Shown: positions 38,798 to 49,757, counted from the stretch's first letter. The stretch: DNA of 64,000 nucleotides from Sphingomonadales bacterium (GCA_028871475.1 JAGWMZ010000011.1:62001-126000), one strand, 5' to 3'. Notes: generated by a model from the letters alone, not told the origin. A program made the numbers and translations.

Positions 38798-39796
38798 TTA
38801 ACGTGTCGCGGCGATCCAGCAATCGAGCAGCGCCTTGGCCAGCCCCTTGTCGATGGCCTCGGCCGCCTCCTCGACGCCATCGCGCCAATCTTTGACCTCG
38901 CCCCCCACGATCAGCGCGCCTGCCGCATTGAACAGCACCGCATCGCGGTAGGGGCCGGTCTCACCCATCAGCAAGCGGCGCAGCGCGTCGGCATTATAGC
39001 TGGCATCGCCGCCGCGCAGCGCCTCGACAGGGTGGACGGGCAGGCCCGCATCGGCTGCCGAAACGCGATGCATGGCAATGGTGTTGCCCAGAACATCCGC
39101 GCATTCATTGCCACCTGCCAGCGAAAGCTCGTCCAGCCCCTCATCGCCCGAGACGACGAAGCTGTGCGCCGTGCCCAGGCGGGCCAAAGCATCGGCATAG
39201 ATGGGCACATAGGCAGGGCGGGCGATGCCGATCAATTGCCGTGACACCTGCGCCGGATTGGCCAGCGGGCCCATCAGATTGAAGATCGTCCGCCGCCCCA
39301 GGGCCTTGCGGATCGGCGCGATGGGCCCAAGTGCGGGATGATGGGTCTGGGCAAAGAGAAAGGCGATGCCGATGTCCGCCAGCGTTTCTGCCGCGCGCTC
39401 ACCGGCATGGGTCAGGTTGAGGCCCAGCGCCTCGAGCGTATCGGCGGCACCTGCCTTGGAACTGGCGGCGCGATTGCCATGTTTGGCCACCGGCACGCCG
39501 CAGGCGGCCACCACCAGCGATACGGCGGTGGAGACGTTGAGCGTATGGTGCCCATCGCCCCCCGTGCCGCAGACATCGATGGCCCCTTCGGGCGCGGCGA
39601 CGGGGATCATGCGTGCCCGCATCGCCCGCGCGGCACCGGCAATCTCGCTGGCCGTTTCGCCTCGTTCCGACAGGTCGGAGAGAAAGCTCGCAATGGCCTC
39701 CGCGCCGACCTTGCCGTCCAGAATGGCGCCGAACACCTCCTCGGCCTCACCCTCGCCCAAAGAGGCGCTGGTGACAGGCGGTGGCAACACGCTCAT
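38798..39796 (-). CDS. trpD: Anthranilate phosphoribosyltransferase
   Basis: Transfers phosphoribose from PRPP to anthranilate. The PRPP-binding [14 protein letters not shown] and the [15 protein letters not shown] loop are intact, and NLMGPLANP is near the middle. At 332 residues it has normal length and is not fused to TrpG. The start overlaps the trpG stop in an ATGA arrangement. Confidence 0.97.
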   Translation of the reverse strand: MSVLPPPVTSASLGEGEAEEVFGAILDGKVGAEAIASFLSDLSERGETASEIAGAARAMRARMIPVAAPEGAIDVCGTGGDGHHTLNVSTAVSLVVAACGVPVAKHGNRAASSKAGAADTLEALGLNLTHAGERAAETLADIGIAFLFAQTHHPALGPIAPIRKALGRRTIFNLMGPLANPAQVSRQLIGIARPAYVPIYADALARLGTAHSFVVSGDEGLDELSLAGGNECADVLGNTIAMHRVSAADAGLPVHPVEALRGGDASYNADALRRLLMGETGPYRDAVLFNAAGALIVGGEVKDWRDGVEEAAEAIDKGLAKALLDCWIAATR

Positions 39797-40401
39797 GCCG
39801 CGCGGATGGTGTTATGCGTTGTGGGCAGGCTCGCCTTGATGCCGCATTCGTCGAGGAAATTGGCCAGCATGGCATGGCCATGTTCTGTCGCGATGCTTTC
39901 CGGATGGAACTGCACGCCATGAATGGGCAGCGTGGCATGGCGGAAACCCATGACATGCCCATCATCGCTGCGCGCGTTGACCTTGAGCACCGGGGGAATG
40001 TCTTCAACGATCAGCGAGTGATAGCGCGTGGCGGTGAAAGGCGAGGGGATAGCCATGAAGACGCCAGTGTCGTCATGGGTGACAAGGCTGGTTTTGCCAT
40101 GCATCAGCCCGCCGCGCACCACCTTGCCGCCGAAATATTGCCCGATGGCCTGATGGCCAAGGCAGACGCCCAGCAGCGGCTTGCCCGCGTCGGCCGCCGC
40201 GCCCACTAGGTCAAGGCTGATGCCCGCCTCATTGGGCGTGCAGGGGCCGGGCGAGATGAGGAAACCCTGCGCGCCGGAGGAAATGGCCTGCCCCGCCGAA
40301 AGGGCATCATTGCGGACGACTTCCACCTCCGCGCCCAGTTCCAGCAGATAGTGGACGAGGTTGAAGGTGAAACTGTCGTAATTGTCGATGACGAGGATCA
40401 T
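39793..40401 (-). CDS. trpG: Anthranilate synthase glutamine amidotransferase
   Basis: Supplies ammonia from glutamine to TrpE. The class I amidotransferase triad is visible: Cys in [11 protein letters not shown], and His and Glu in VQFHPES. At 202 residues it has normal length from the ATG at 40401, 2 bases after the trpE stop. It may also serve 4-amino-4-deoxychorismate synthase, as single TrpG/PabA proteins do in many bacteria; no second copy is in this window. Confidence 0.96.
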   Translation of the reverse strand: MILVIDNYDSFTFNLVHYLLELGAEVEVVRNDALSAGQAISSGAQGFLISPGPCTPNEAGISLDLVGAAADAGKPLLGVCLGHQAIGQYFGGKVVRGGLMHGKTSLVTHDDTGVFMAIPSPFTATRYHSLIVEDIPPVLKVNARSDDGHVMGFRHATLPIHGVQFHPESIATEHGHAMLANFLDECGIKASLPTTHNTIRAA

Positions 40402-40403
40402 GA

Positions 40404-41963
40404 TTACTGTCCAAATCCTGCTTCGCTGGCGACGCGCACCGCTTCGCGCGCGGCGGCGAAGAGCGCGCCGGCCTTGGCCTCGCACTCACGCTGTTCATAG
40501 GCCGGGTCGCTGTCGGCCACGATGCCGGCACCGGCCTGCACATGCATCACCCCATCCTTCAGCACGGCGGTGCGCAGGACGATGCAACTGTCGAGATTGC
40601 CATCGGGGCTGAAATAGCCGACGCCGCCCGCATAGGCGCCGCGCGTCTCGCTCTCCAGCTCCGCAATGATCTCGCAGGCGCGCACCTTGGGTGCACCGCT
40701 GACCGTGCCCGCTGGGAAACCGGCGAAGACGGCGTCGATGGCATCATGCTTTGCCGTGTCCAGCTCGCCCACCACATTTGAGACGATGTGCATCACATGG
40801 CTGTAACGCTCGATCGTGTAGCTTTCGGTCACCTTCACCGTGCCACGCGCGGCCACCCGGCCAACATCATTACGGCCCAAATCAAGCAGCATCAGATGTT
40901 CGGCGCGTTCCTTGGGGTCGGCCAGCAGGCTTTCCTCATTGGCCTTGTCCTCCGCAGGCGTCTTGCCGCGCGGACGGGTGCCGGCAATCGGGCGGATCGT
41001 CACCTCGCCGGCGCGCACCCGCACCAGGATTTCCGGGCTGGACCCCACGACGGCAAAGCCGGGCAGGTCGAGATAATAGAGGAAAGGCGAGGGGTTCACA
41101 CGGCGCAGCGAACGATAGAGCGCAAAGGGCGGCAGGGGAAAAGGCGCGGTGAAACGCTGCGCCAGCACCACCTGAAAAATGTCACCCGCCTCGATGTACT
41201 CCTTGGCGGCAGTGACCATCTCGCCATAACGCCCCGGCGCCATCACAGGGGTGAGCGCGGGCTCTGGCACGTCCCCCGTCAACCGCGCGCTCTGCGGAGC
41301 GGGGCCAGCCAGACGGCTGAGCGCTGCATCGATACGATCTTGCGCAGCTTCCAGCGCTTGCTGCGCCGCGACGCTGGAGGGCCAGACGGGAGCGATCACG
41401 TAAAGCTCATCGCTCAGCCGGTCGAACACGAGAATGAGGCGCGGCCGCACGAACAGCATGTCGGGCAGGTCGAGCTCGTTCTGCGTGGGGCGGGGCAGCT
41501 TTTCGACCAGGCCAAAAGTTTCATAGCCGAAATAGCCGACAAGGCAGGCGAGCGCGGGCGGAAGCTCCTCTGGCACGTCGATATGGCATTCGGCGACCAG
41601 CGCGCGCAGTTCCGCCAGCGGATTGCCCGGCAGGGGCGCGAAAGCCTCGCGGTCATGCTGCCAGTCGCGGTTGATCACCGCCTCGGTTTTCGTCGCGCGA
41701 AACACCAGATCCGGGTTGAGACCCAGCAGGCTGTAGCGCCCGCGCACTTCGCCGCCCTGCACCGATTCCAGCAGGAAATCACCCCGCCCTTCCTCGATCA
41801 GCTTGGCGCCCGCGCCAACCGGCGTTTCCATATCGGCAATCGCGCGACGCCAGACCAGCGCAGGCCTGCCTTCACCGATGGCGGCAAGGGCGGCGCTCCA
41901 GTTCTCGGGCCTGTTGTCAGGCGCGAGCGTTTCGGAGCGCTGGGCAATGCTGGTCTGGGTCAT
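40404..41963 (-). CDS. trpE: Anthranilate synthase component I
   Basis: Makes anthranilate from chorismate. The catalytic C-terminal half has [34 protein letters not shown] and [14 protein letters not shown]. An N-terminal [15 protein letters not shown] element resembles the tryptophan feedback site (LLES), so the enzyme is probably feedback-inhibited. At 519 residues it has normal length. AGGAC precedes the ATG. It starts 29 bases after the PpiD gene; no leader peptide or attenuator fits in that gap. Confidence 0.96.
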   Translation of the reverse strand: MTQTSIAQRSETLAPDNRPENWSAALAAIGEGRPALVWRRAIADMETPVGAGAKLIEEGRGDFLLESVQGGEVRGRYSLLGLNPDLVFRATKTEAVINRDWQHDREAFAPLPGNPLAELRALVAECHIDVPEELPPALACLVGYFGYETFGLVEKLPRPTQNELDLPDMLFVRPRLILVFDRLSDELYVIAPVWPSSVAAQQALEAAQDRIDAALSRLAGPAPQSARLTGDVPEPALTPVMAPGRYGEMVTAAKEYIEAGDIFQVVLAQRFTAPFPLPPFALYRSLRRVNPSPFLYYLDLPGFAVVGSSPEILVRVRAGEVTIRPIAGTRPRGKTPAEDKANEESLLADPKERAEHLMLLDLGRNDVGRVAARGTVKVTESYTIERYSHVMHIVSNVVGELDTAKHDAIDAVFAGFPAGTVSGAPKVRACEIIAELESETRGAYAGGVGYFSPDGNLDSCIVLRTAVLKDGVMHVQAGAGIVADSDPAYEQRECEAKAGALFAAAREAVRVASEAGFGQ

Positions 41964-41992
41964 GTGTCCTGTCTTTTACGTCGGGTTAGGGA

Positions 41993-43933
41993 TCAATTGC
42001 CGCCGGCAAGCTGCTTGGCAACAGCGGCGATAGCGGCATCATTGCGGGTTGCGCCCACATCGGCGCGCAGGGCGCTGCGCAGGGCATCGGTGTATTCGCG
42101 GCCCAGCAGGCCGGCGATTTCACGGCGGGCATCAGCCACCAGCGGGTCCTTGGCATCGACAGGCTGGGTCTGGATGTCCTTGAGCTGGACGACCAGCCAG
42201 CCGCGCCCACCGGGCACCGGCAGCAGCTTGGTCGTGCCCTTGGCCATCGAGAAGAACAGGCCCATGGCCGGCGGGATCTGCCCGCCGGGTGCCTGCTGCA
42301 ATTGCTCACGCGTCATCGAGACGGGCTGGATCGGGGGCAGCTTGGCGCCCAGCGCGGCGACAGCGGCGTTCAGGTCGCTGCCATGCTTCACCTTGTCGAG
42401 CACCTTGAGCGCGGCGGCCTTGGCGGCAATCGCGCCCTTTTCCATCTGGATCGCCTGAATGACGGCAGGCTTCACCTGCGCCAGCGGCAGAGGCGCGGCC
42501 GGCACGATCTGCGTGACATCGAACATCAGGAACTTCTTGCCCGCTTCCAGCTCGGCAAGCTGGGGGGCGTTGGTGCGTTCCATGGCGAAGGCGGCGGTGA
42601 CAGCCTTGGTGAGATCAGCCGGAGCCTTCTCGCCGGGCTTGCCAAAGACCGTGCCGTCAGCCAGCAGCGGCGCGGTTTCCACCGGGGTCACGCCCATCTC
42701 CTTGGCGGCATCGCTCAGCGCGCCGCCCTTGTCGAAGCTGTCCTCGATCTTGCTGGTGACAGAGGCCAGCGCAGCCTTGCGCTTGTCGGCCATCAGTGCC
42801 GCGGCGATCTCGCCCTTGACCTGATCGAGGCTGCGGGCGGGTTTGAGCACCACATCATCCACATGCACCAGCGCATAGCCGAGCAGGCTCTTGATGGGGG
42901 CGGTATATTGGCCCTTCTTCGCGGCGAAGGCGGCGTCGGCCACGGCAGAGGAGGCCTGCGCGGCCAGAGCCACCTTGGTAACCGGGCCGATGGCCGAAAC
43001 CGACAACCCGCGCGCCTTGGCGGCAGCCTCGAGTGAACCGCCCTTGGCCAGTTCGTCGGCCATCGCCTTGGCGACGGCCTCACTGGGCAGGATCAACTGG
43101 CTGATCTTGCGCAGTTCGCTTGCCTCATACTGCGCCTTGTCGGCGTTGTAGCGCTGGGCGATTTCCGCGTCGGTGGGAGCGGCAACATTCTTGGCAGCGG
43201 TGTCGTCGAAGATCGCATAGCGAATCACGCGGCGTTCGGGCTGGTTGAACAGGGTGGCATGGGTCGCATACCAGCTTGCCACTTCCGCATCGCCGGGCAT
43301 GGCCGCCGGGGCAAAGGCCTGCGAGGGCAGGGCGGCAACCGAACCGATGCGCTTGTCCTTGAGCAGCGTGGCATAACGCAGCGCCATGTCATTGGGCGTG
43401 GCCATGCCAAGCTGGGCCGGCGTGAGGATCTGGCGGGCGATCAGGCCTTGCTCGATGTCGTTGCGCACGTCCTTGTCGGTGAGATTGCGCTGAGCCAGCA
43501 TGGTGCGATAGTTCACATCCGAGAAGTGACCGTCAGGCCCTTGCAGCGAAGGGATCTTGGCCAGCTCGCTGTCCACCAGTCGCTTCCCCGCGACGATGCC
43601 GTTCTTCTCGCCAAAGGTGGTGATGGCGGTGCGATCGATCATCTGGTCGATGACCTGCGACAGGCCGTTTTGCGCCAGAAAATCGCGCATCGTCACCTTG
43701 GGATTGTCCTGCCGGGCAATCTCGACGGCCTGTTGGGCCTGGCGGACCACCGCATTGCTGGAAATCGAGGTCGAGCCGACCTTGGCGATGCGGTCGCCCC
43801 CGCCGGTGGCGTCGCTGACCAGATTGCCCGCAACGTCGCTGGCGGCAAAACCGCCCACGATGAGGACCAGAAACACGATCGCTATGCCAACGCCCAGCGA
43901 GGATTTGAACATATTGCGGAAGAACTGAAGCAT
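41993..43933 (-). CDS. PpiD-like peptidylprolyl isomerase
   Basis: A 646-residue periplasmic folding factor tied to the inner membrane by one helix (residues 14-34, LGVGIAIVFLVLIVGGF). Next come a SurA/PpiD N-terminal chaperone region with paired helices and a central parvulin-like domain (SELRKISQLILPSEAV onward), which looks degenerate, as in PpiD. It helps proteins leaving the Sec channel. AAGG precedes the ATG by 7 bases. It heads the trpEGDC run in a neighbourhood shared by many sphingomonads, to my recollection. Confidence 0.9.
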   Translation of the reverse strand: MLQFFRNMFKSSLGVGIAIVFLVLIVGGFAASDVAGNLVSDATGGGDRIAKVGSTSISSNAVVRQAQQAVEIARQDNPKVTMRDFLAQNGLSQVIDQMIDRTAITTFGEKNGIVAGKRLVDSELAKIPSLQGPDGHFSDVNYRTMLAQRNLTDKDVRNDIEQGLIARQILTPAQLGMATPNDMALRYATLLKDKRIGSVAALPSQAFAPAAMPGDAEVASWYATHATLFNQPERRVIRYAIFDDTAAKNVAAPTDAEIAQRYNADKAQYEASELRKISQLILPSEAVAKAMADELAKGGSLEAAAKARGLSVSAIGPVTKVALAAQASSAVADAAFAAKKGQYTAPIKSLLGYALVHVDDVVLKPARSLDQVKGEIAAALMADKRKAALASVTSKIEDSFDKGGALSDAAKEMGVTPVETAPLLADGTVFGKPGEKAPADLTKAVTAAFAMERTNAPQLAELEAGKKFLMFDVTQIVPAAPLPLAQVKPAVIQAIQMEKGAIAAKAAALKVLDKVKHGSDLNAAVAALGAKLPPIQPVSMTREQLQQAPGGQIPPAMGLFFSMAKGTTKLLPVPGGRGWLVVQLKDIQTQPVDAKDPLVADARREIAGLLGREYTDALRSALRADVGATRNDAAIAAVAKQLAGGN

Positions 43934-44115
43934 CTGCCAACCTTAATGCATCCGCCAGACCATGGCGCCCGCGCGATCAGGCGACGGCACGGGCAGGGCG
44001 GAAATTCGGTTCAGGGCTTTAGAGCGGCTTGCGCTTTCCCGCAATGCCTGCCTATGCATACCTATGCAAAAGCGATTGAGGGTGCTATCGGCCGATGCGC
44101 AGTCGATGATTTCGG

Positions 44116-44193
44116 CGCAAAATGCGGGCGTGGCCCCTTGTTTTGCGTAGGGCAGGCGCGACATCGCCGAAAGGGTGTCGCGCCGGGGTTTTT
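44116..44193 (+). promoter_or_regulatory. Tandem hairpins in the tpiA leader
   Basis: CGCAAAA (44116-44122) and its complement (44141-44147) form a first hairpin. GGCGCGACA (44155-44163) and its complement (44176-44184) form a perfect 9-bp stem followed by GGGG and five T. The second ends about 22 bases before the tpiA start and looks like an intrinsic terminator placed in a leader, i.e. a possible attenuator. No gene lies upstream on this strand for it to terminate. Confidence 0.45.
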
Positions 44194-44214
44194 GAGTGAT
44201 AGGGGACAAGTCGC

Positions 44215-44973
44215 ATGGCGCTTCGGCCATATATCGTGGGTAATTGGAAGATGAACGGCACGCGCGCCACGCTGCCCGAGGCCCGCGCGATCGACCGCAT
44301 CGCCGGGCGGTTTCCATCGGTTGAGGTCGGCATCACGCCGCCCTTTACCCTGCTGTCGGCCATGGTGAACGATCTTTCCCATGTCTCGGTTGGCGGACAA
44401 AACTGCCATGCCGAAGCAGCTGGGGCGTTTACCGGCGAGATTTCGGCTCCCATGCTGGTCGATGCCGGGGCGCAATTCGTGCTGGTTGGCCATTCGGAAC
44501 GCCGCTGGAAATTTGGCGAGGGCGACTCGCTCGCGCGCGCGAAAGCCGAGGCAGGCCTTGCGGCAGGGCTCGGAGTGATCCTGTGCGTGGGTGAGCGCGA
44601 GGAGATGCGCCTCGCCGGGCGGGCGGTCGAGACGGTCACGGCGCAGCTCAAGGCCTCGCTGCCGCGCGTTGATGGCATGGTCGGGCATCTGTCGATCGGC
44701 TATGAGCCGGTTTGGGCCATTGGCACGGGGCGCGTGCCCACGCTGGCCGATGTGAGTGCCATGCATCGTGCCATTCGGACCGCGTTGATCGAGGTTTACG
44801 GACCAGCGGGCGCGCGGATACGCATTCTTTATGGCGGATCGGTAACGAGTGCCAATGCCGCCGAATTGCTTGGCGGCGATGAGGTGGATGGCGCTCTGGT
44901 GGGCGGAGCCAGCCTGACGGCGGAGGCTTTTGCCGGCATCATCATGGCCGCCGCCGCCCGCGTCGAGGCCTGA
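44215..44973 (+). CDS. tpiA: Triose-phosphate isomerase
   Basis: Interconverts dihydroxyacetone phosphate and glyceraldehyde 3-phosphate. All active-site parts are present: NWKMNG, GHSERR (His), YEPVWAIGTG (Glu) and RILYGGSV for phosphate. At 252 residues it has normal length. GGGGA lies 9 bases before the ATG. It is divergent from the PpiD gene and followed by secG, an arrangement common in proteobacteria. Confidence 0.97.
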   Translation: MALRPYIVGNWKMNGTRATLPEARAIDRIAGRFPSVEVGITPPFTLLSAMVNDLSHVSVGGQNCHAEAAGAFTGEISAPMLVDAGAQFVLVGHSERRWKFGEGDSLARAKAEAGLAAGLGVILCVGEREEMRLAGRAVETVTAQLKASLPRVDGMVGHLSIGYEPVWAIGTGRVPTLADVSAMHRAIRTALIEVYGPAGARIRILYGGSVTSANAAELLGGDEVDGALVGGASLTAEAFAGIIMAAAARVEA

Positions 44974-45072
44974 GGTCCGGCTTTTTTGCGTCGCCGCCTT
45001 GCGCTGGCGCGCCGGGGCGCCTAGATGCGCCAACGATTTTTGTCGTCTTTCTGCTTTGAGAGCCTTGCTGCC

Positions 45073-45474
45073 ATGTCTTCGCTTTTCCTCTTCCTGACGG
45101 TGGTTCAGGCGCTGGTCACCATTCTGCTGGTGGTGGTCATTCTGCTTCAGAAGTCGGAAGGCGGCGGCCTGGGCGTTGGCGGCAGCCAGGCCGGTTTCAT
45201 GTCGGCGCGCGGCGCGGCTGATTTCATGACGCGTCTGACGCAAATCCTTGGCGGTCTCTTTGTCCTGCTCTCGATTGTGCTGGCCGGCCTTGCGGTCAAG
45301 AACAGCACGGCCCAGACGGTTGATGATTCGCTCAATCGCGCGGTGCCCACCGCTGCTGCCCCGGTTCCTGCCGATGCGCTGGGCAAGGTGACGCCGGGCG
45401 CGGTTCCCCCGGCTGCTCCTTCCACTGCGCCCGCAGCTCCGCTTGACCCGCTCTCCGGCGCGGCCAAGAAGTAA
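45073..45474 (+). CDS. secG: Preprotein translocase subunit SecG
   Basis: Small Sec translocon subunit with two membrane helices (LTVVQALVTILLVVVILLQ and a second near residues 50-75) joined by the conserved KSEGGGLGVGGSQAG loop. A Pro/Ala-rich tail of about 50 residues follows, as in other alphaproteobacteria. The ATG at 45073 places the first helix at the N-terminus. Total length is 133 residues. Confidence 0.94.
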   Translation: MSSLFLFLTVVQALVTILLVVVILLQKSEGGGLGVGGSQAGFMSARGAADFMTRLTQILGGLFVLLSIVLAGLAVKNSTAQTVDDSLNRAVPTAAAPVPADALGKVTPGAVPPAAPSTAPAAPLDPLSGAAKK

Positions 45475-45618
45475 ATTTTCCAGCATGATAGGCCTCGTGT
45501 CCCTGCCGTTTGCGCGGCGGGGCGGCGGGGCTTTGCGTGTTGGCCCTTCCACAGGACTGTGGATTGATCCTTGGGCAAGCCCGTTTCGTGCTTGTCTTCT
45601 CCCCCCTCTCACGATTAA

Positions 45619-47262
<1,644 letters not shown>

Positions 47263-47334
47263 TCAGGCTCAGGCCTGGCCCTGCCTTCAGGGCTTCGGGC
47301 CATGCTTCTGGCTGAGAATTTTCATGCCAAACAG

Positions 47335-47374
47335 AAAAAGGGGCGGGACCGGATCGGTCTCGCCCCTTTGTTTC
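47335..47374. terminator. Bidirectional intrinsic terminator between pyrG and hsp20
   Basis: A 14-bp stem, AAAGGGGCGGGACC with its near-complement around the loop GGATC (one G-U), is flanked by five A on the left and TTTGTTT on the right. It can end pyrG on the plus strand and the heat-shock gene on the minus strand. Confidence 0.85.
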
Positions 47375-47380
47375 AGGCGG

Positions 47381-47412
47381 TGTTTATTTCAGGCCTTGTT
47401 TATTTCAGACCT
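47381..47412. repeat. Tandem 16-bp repeat
   Basis: Two adjacent copies of TGTTTATTTCAGGCCT, the second with one base changed (A for G). They lie between the terminator and the hsp20 stop. Probably a small slipped duplication. Confidence 0.6.
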
Positions 47413-47424
47413 GGTCTCAGCCGG

Positions 47425-47898
47425 TCAGGCAGCAGCTTCCGATGCGCCGCCATCCACCACCTTGAGCGAGGCGGGCGCGCCGATGCTGATCTTGCGCGGC
47501 TTCATCGCCTCGGGCACTTCGCGGACAAGGTCGATCACCAGCAGGCCGTCTTCCAACGCGGCGTTTTCGACGCGGACGAAATCGGCCAATTCAAACCGAC
47601 GCTCAAAACCGCGCTGGGCGATGCCGAGGTGCAGATATTGCGCGCTGGCGGCATTGGTGTCCTCACCCTTGCGACCGGCCACGATCAGCAGGTTCTGCTG
47701 GGCGGTGATGTCGATATCGGCGGGCTTGAAACCGGCAACGGCCAGCGTGATGCGATAGCTGTCCTCGCCAAGGCGCTCGATGTTGAAGGGGGGATAGTTG
47801 TCACCGCCATTGGCACGGGTGTTGTTTTCCAGCAGATCGAACAGCCGATCAAAACCAACGGTGCTGCGGCGATAGGGGGTAAAATCAAAACGGTTCAT
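47425..47898 (-). CDS. Hsp20 family small heat-shock protein
   Basis: IbpA-type chaperone that holds unfolded proteins. The alpha-crystallin domain runs from about residue 35 (YPPFNIERLGEDSYRITLAV) to the conserved end LEDGLLVIDLVREVP, and the C-terminal PRKISI is the I-x-I/V anchor. At 157 residues it has normal length. The N-terminal MNRFDFTPYRRSTVGFDR is typical of IbpA from alphaproteobacteria, which supports the ATG at 47898 over an in-frame ATG at 47931. GAGGA lies 8 bases upstream and is buried in a ROSE-like hairpin. Confidence 0.94.
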   Translation of the reverse strand: MNRFDFTPYRRSTVGFDRLFDLLENNTRANGGDNYPPFNIERLGEDSYRITLAVAGFKPADIDITAQQNLLIVAGRKGEDTNAASAQYLHLGIAQRGFERRFELADFVRVENAALEDGLLVIDLVREVPEAMKPRKISIGAPASLKVVDGGASEAAA

Positions 47899-47993
47899 GA
47901 GCAAAATCCTCAAGTCATAGAGCAATTTCACGAGAGGGGCCCAAAGCTGGCGCCCCGGTCGGCGTCATCCCCATCAGGGCCATGACACGTATC
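47899..47993 (-). promoter_or_regulatory. ROSE-type RNA thermometer
   Basis: The 5' leader of the small heat-shock gene folds into three hairpins. The last is the ROSE signature: TTGCTC (47920-47925 on the plus strand, read as complement) pairs with the ribosome-binding site GAGGA (47907-47911) around an 8-base loop, with the extra G of the U(U/C)GCU motif opposite the site. The two upstream hairpins are GTCAT..ATGAC with an inner CCC/GGG, and GGGGC-CCA..TGG-GCCCC. Such elements melt on heat and free the ribosome-binding site. Confidence 0.8.
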
Positions 47994-47999
47994 GCTAGG

Positions 48000-48024
48000 T
48001 ATGATAGCCGCTTGGCATTTCAAG
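48000..48024 (-). promoter_or_regulatory. RpoH-like promoter of hsp20
   Basis: On the minus strand, CTTGAAA (48018-48024) is an exact heat-shock -35 element; after 10 bases comes CTATCATA (48000-48007) as the -10 region. The -10 part is not a perfect match and the spacing is short. Transcription would start about 94 bases before the ATG, just at the first leader hairpin. Confidence 0.6.
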
Positions 48025-48076
48025 GGGGCGCCCTACATGGACGTTCACGATTTTGACGAGATGAAGGACCAAGCCG

Positions 48077-48340
48077 ATGACCAAGCCCAAGGTTGAGATC
48101 TACACCCAATGGGGTTGCGGCTATTGCGTGCGGGCCAAGGGGCTGCTCGACAGCAAGGGTGTTGCCTATACCGAATATGACACGACCATGGACACCGGCC
48201 TGCGTCGCGAGATGGTCGCCCGCAAGCCCGACGCGCGCACCGTCCCGCAGATCTTCATTGATGACGTCGCGGTGGGCGGCTGCGATGATCTTCATGTGCT
48301 CGACCGTGATGGCAAACTTGACGCCATGCTGGGGCTCTGA
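48077..48340 (+). CDS. grxC: Glutaredoxin
   Basis: Glutathione-dependent thiol-disulphide reductase of 87 residues. The active site is Cys14-Gly-Tyr-Cys17 in TQWGCGYC; the glutathione-binding TVPQIFIDD and GGCDDL segments are present. It is a GrxC-type dithiol protein. It is followed after 3 bases by the amidase gene, so the two are probably cotranscribed; the nearby deaminated-glutathione amidase fits glutathione metabolism. Confidence 0.94.
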   Translation: MTKPKVEIYTQWGCGYCVRAKGLLDSKGVAYTEYDTTMDTGLRREMVARKPDARTVPQIFIDDVAVGGCDDLHVLDRDGKLDAMLGL

Positions 48341-48343
48341 ACC

Positions 48344-49186
48344 ATGACGCGCGTCGCCCTGTTCCAGATGACGTCGGGTATCAATCCGCTGGCCAATGCC
48401 GAGGCAATTGCCAATGCGATCGCGCAGGCCAAGGCGGGCGGGGCAGCGATGCTCTTCACACCGGAGATGTGCGGGCTCATCGACAAGGATCGGGCGCGTG
48501 GCCGGGCCAATATCCGCAAGGAAGGCGAGGACATCGTGCTGGCTCGGGCCCGCGCTGCGGCCGCCGAGCACGGGATCTGGGTGGCGCTGGGCTCACTGGC
48601 GATCGACCGGACGGGTGAGGAAGGCGCGGATGAGCGTTTTGCCAATCGAACCTATGTCATTGACGACAAGGGCAAGATTGTGGCCCGCTATGACAAGATG
48701 CACATGTTCGATGTGGATCTGGAGAGCGGCGAGCGCTGGCGGGAATCCTCCGCCTATGCGCCGGGCAAGGGCGCGATGGTGGTGGAGACGCCGGTCGGGC
48801 GACTTGGTCTGGCGATCTGCTATGATCTGCGTTTCCCCGCGCTGTTTGATGTGCTGGGGCGGGCCGGATGCGATGTCATCGCCATTCCCGCTGCCTTTAC
48901 CGTTCCCACCGGCGCGGCGCATTGGCACCTGATGCAAAGGGCGCGCGCGGTCGAGGCCAGCGCTTGGGTGATCAGCGCCGCGCAGGTGGGAACGCATGAG
49001 GATGGGCGCAGCACCTATGGTCACAGCCTGGTGGTCGACCCGTGGGGCGAGGTCGTTCTCGACATGGGGGGGGAGACGGCGGGACTGGCTTTTGCCGAGA
49101 TCGACCCTTCGCGCACCGCTGCCGTGCGTGCGCAACTGCCCAGCCTTGCCAATCGTCGACAGGTGGAGGCTCTGACGGCTCGATGA
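48344..49186 (+). CDS. Nitrilase-family carbon-nitrogen hydrolase (likely deaminated glutathione amidase)
   Basis: A 280-residue member of the nitrilase superfamily with the Glu-Lys-Cys triad: Glu in LFTPEMCGL, Lys in YDKMHMFDV, and Cys in LAICYDLRFP. The KMHMFDVDL and CYDLRFP segments are those of the Nit1/YbeM group, which repairs deaminated glutathione; the glutaredoxin partner supports this. The stop overlaps the DUF1178 start (ATGA). Confidence 0.9.
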   Translation: MTRVALFQMTSGINPLANAEAIANAIAQAKAGGAAMLFTPEMCGLIDKDRARGRANIRKEGEDIVLARARAAAAEHGIWVALGSLAIDRTGEEGADERFANRTYVIDDKGKIVARYDKMHMFDVDLESGERWRESSAYAPGKGAMVVETPVGRLGLAICYDLRFPALFDVLGRAGCDVIAIPAAFTVPTGAAHWHLMQRARAVEASAWVISAAQVGTHEDGRSTYGHSLVVDPWGEVVLDMGGETAGLAFAEIDPSRTAAVRAQLPSLANRRQVEALTAR

Positions 49187-49677
49187 TCGTTTACGACCTG
49201 ATCTGTGAGGACGATGGGCATGGTTTTGAAGGCTGGTTCGGCTCTTCGCAGGATTTCGACCAGCAACAGGCAAGGGGGCTGGTAACCTGCCCCCATTGTG
49301 GCGGCGCGCAAGTGGTCAAGGCCGTGATGGCGCCGCGCCTGACGCGCAAGGGTAATCAGCAGGTCGAACTTGCGCGCAAGCGAAAGCCTGTCGTTGAGGA
49401 GGCTTCTTCATCGCCCTCCCAGGCCATCGCCGCCTTGCCGCCCGAAGCCAGGGCCGCGTTGCAGGCGCTCGCCAAGGCGCAGGCGGAGGCGCTCAAATCC
49501 TCCCGCTGGGTCGGTGAGAATTTCGCGCAGGACGTGCGGGCCATGCATTATGGTGACAAGGCGCCCGAAGCCGTTCACGGCCAGACCACCGCCGATGAGG
49601 CGCGCTCGCTGATCGAGGAAGGTGTTGCCATAGCGCCAGTTTTGTTTCCCGTGGCTGCGCCTGACGAGATCAACTGA
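49183..49677 (+). CDS. DUF1178 family protein
   Basis: A 164-residue protein of unknown function that starts with MIVYDLICEDDGHGFEGWF and has one Cys pair, VTCPHCGG, near residue 34; this is the hallmark of DUF1178, a zinc-ribbon-like family. The middle part is helical and Ala-rich, and the end is conserved in the family (HGQTTADEARSLIEEGV). It overlaps the amidase stop by four bases. Confidence 0.9.
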   Translation: MIVYDLICEDDGHGFEGWFGSSQDFDQQQARGLVTCPHCGGAQVVKAVMAPRLTRKGNQQVELARKRKPVVEEASSSPSQAIAALPPEARAALQALAKAQAEALKSSRWVGENFAQDVRAMHYGDKAPEAVHGQTTADEARSLIEEGVAIAPVLFPVAAPDEIN

Positions 49678-49757
49678 TCGGCGTTGAATGGGCCGTTGCC
49701 ATGGCGCCGCTTGCCCATTAAGAGGTCGCTCTGCATGGTGCTCGCAAGGGCCCACGG

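Noticed and set aside
41964..41992. Leader peptide or attenuator before trpE
   Set aside because: Only 29 bases separate the PpiD stop from the trpE start; no Trp codons or hairpin pair fits.
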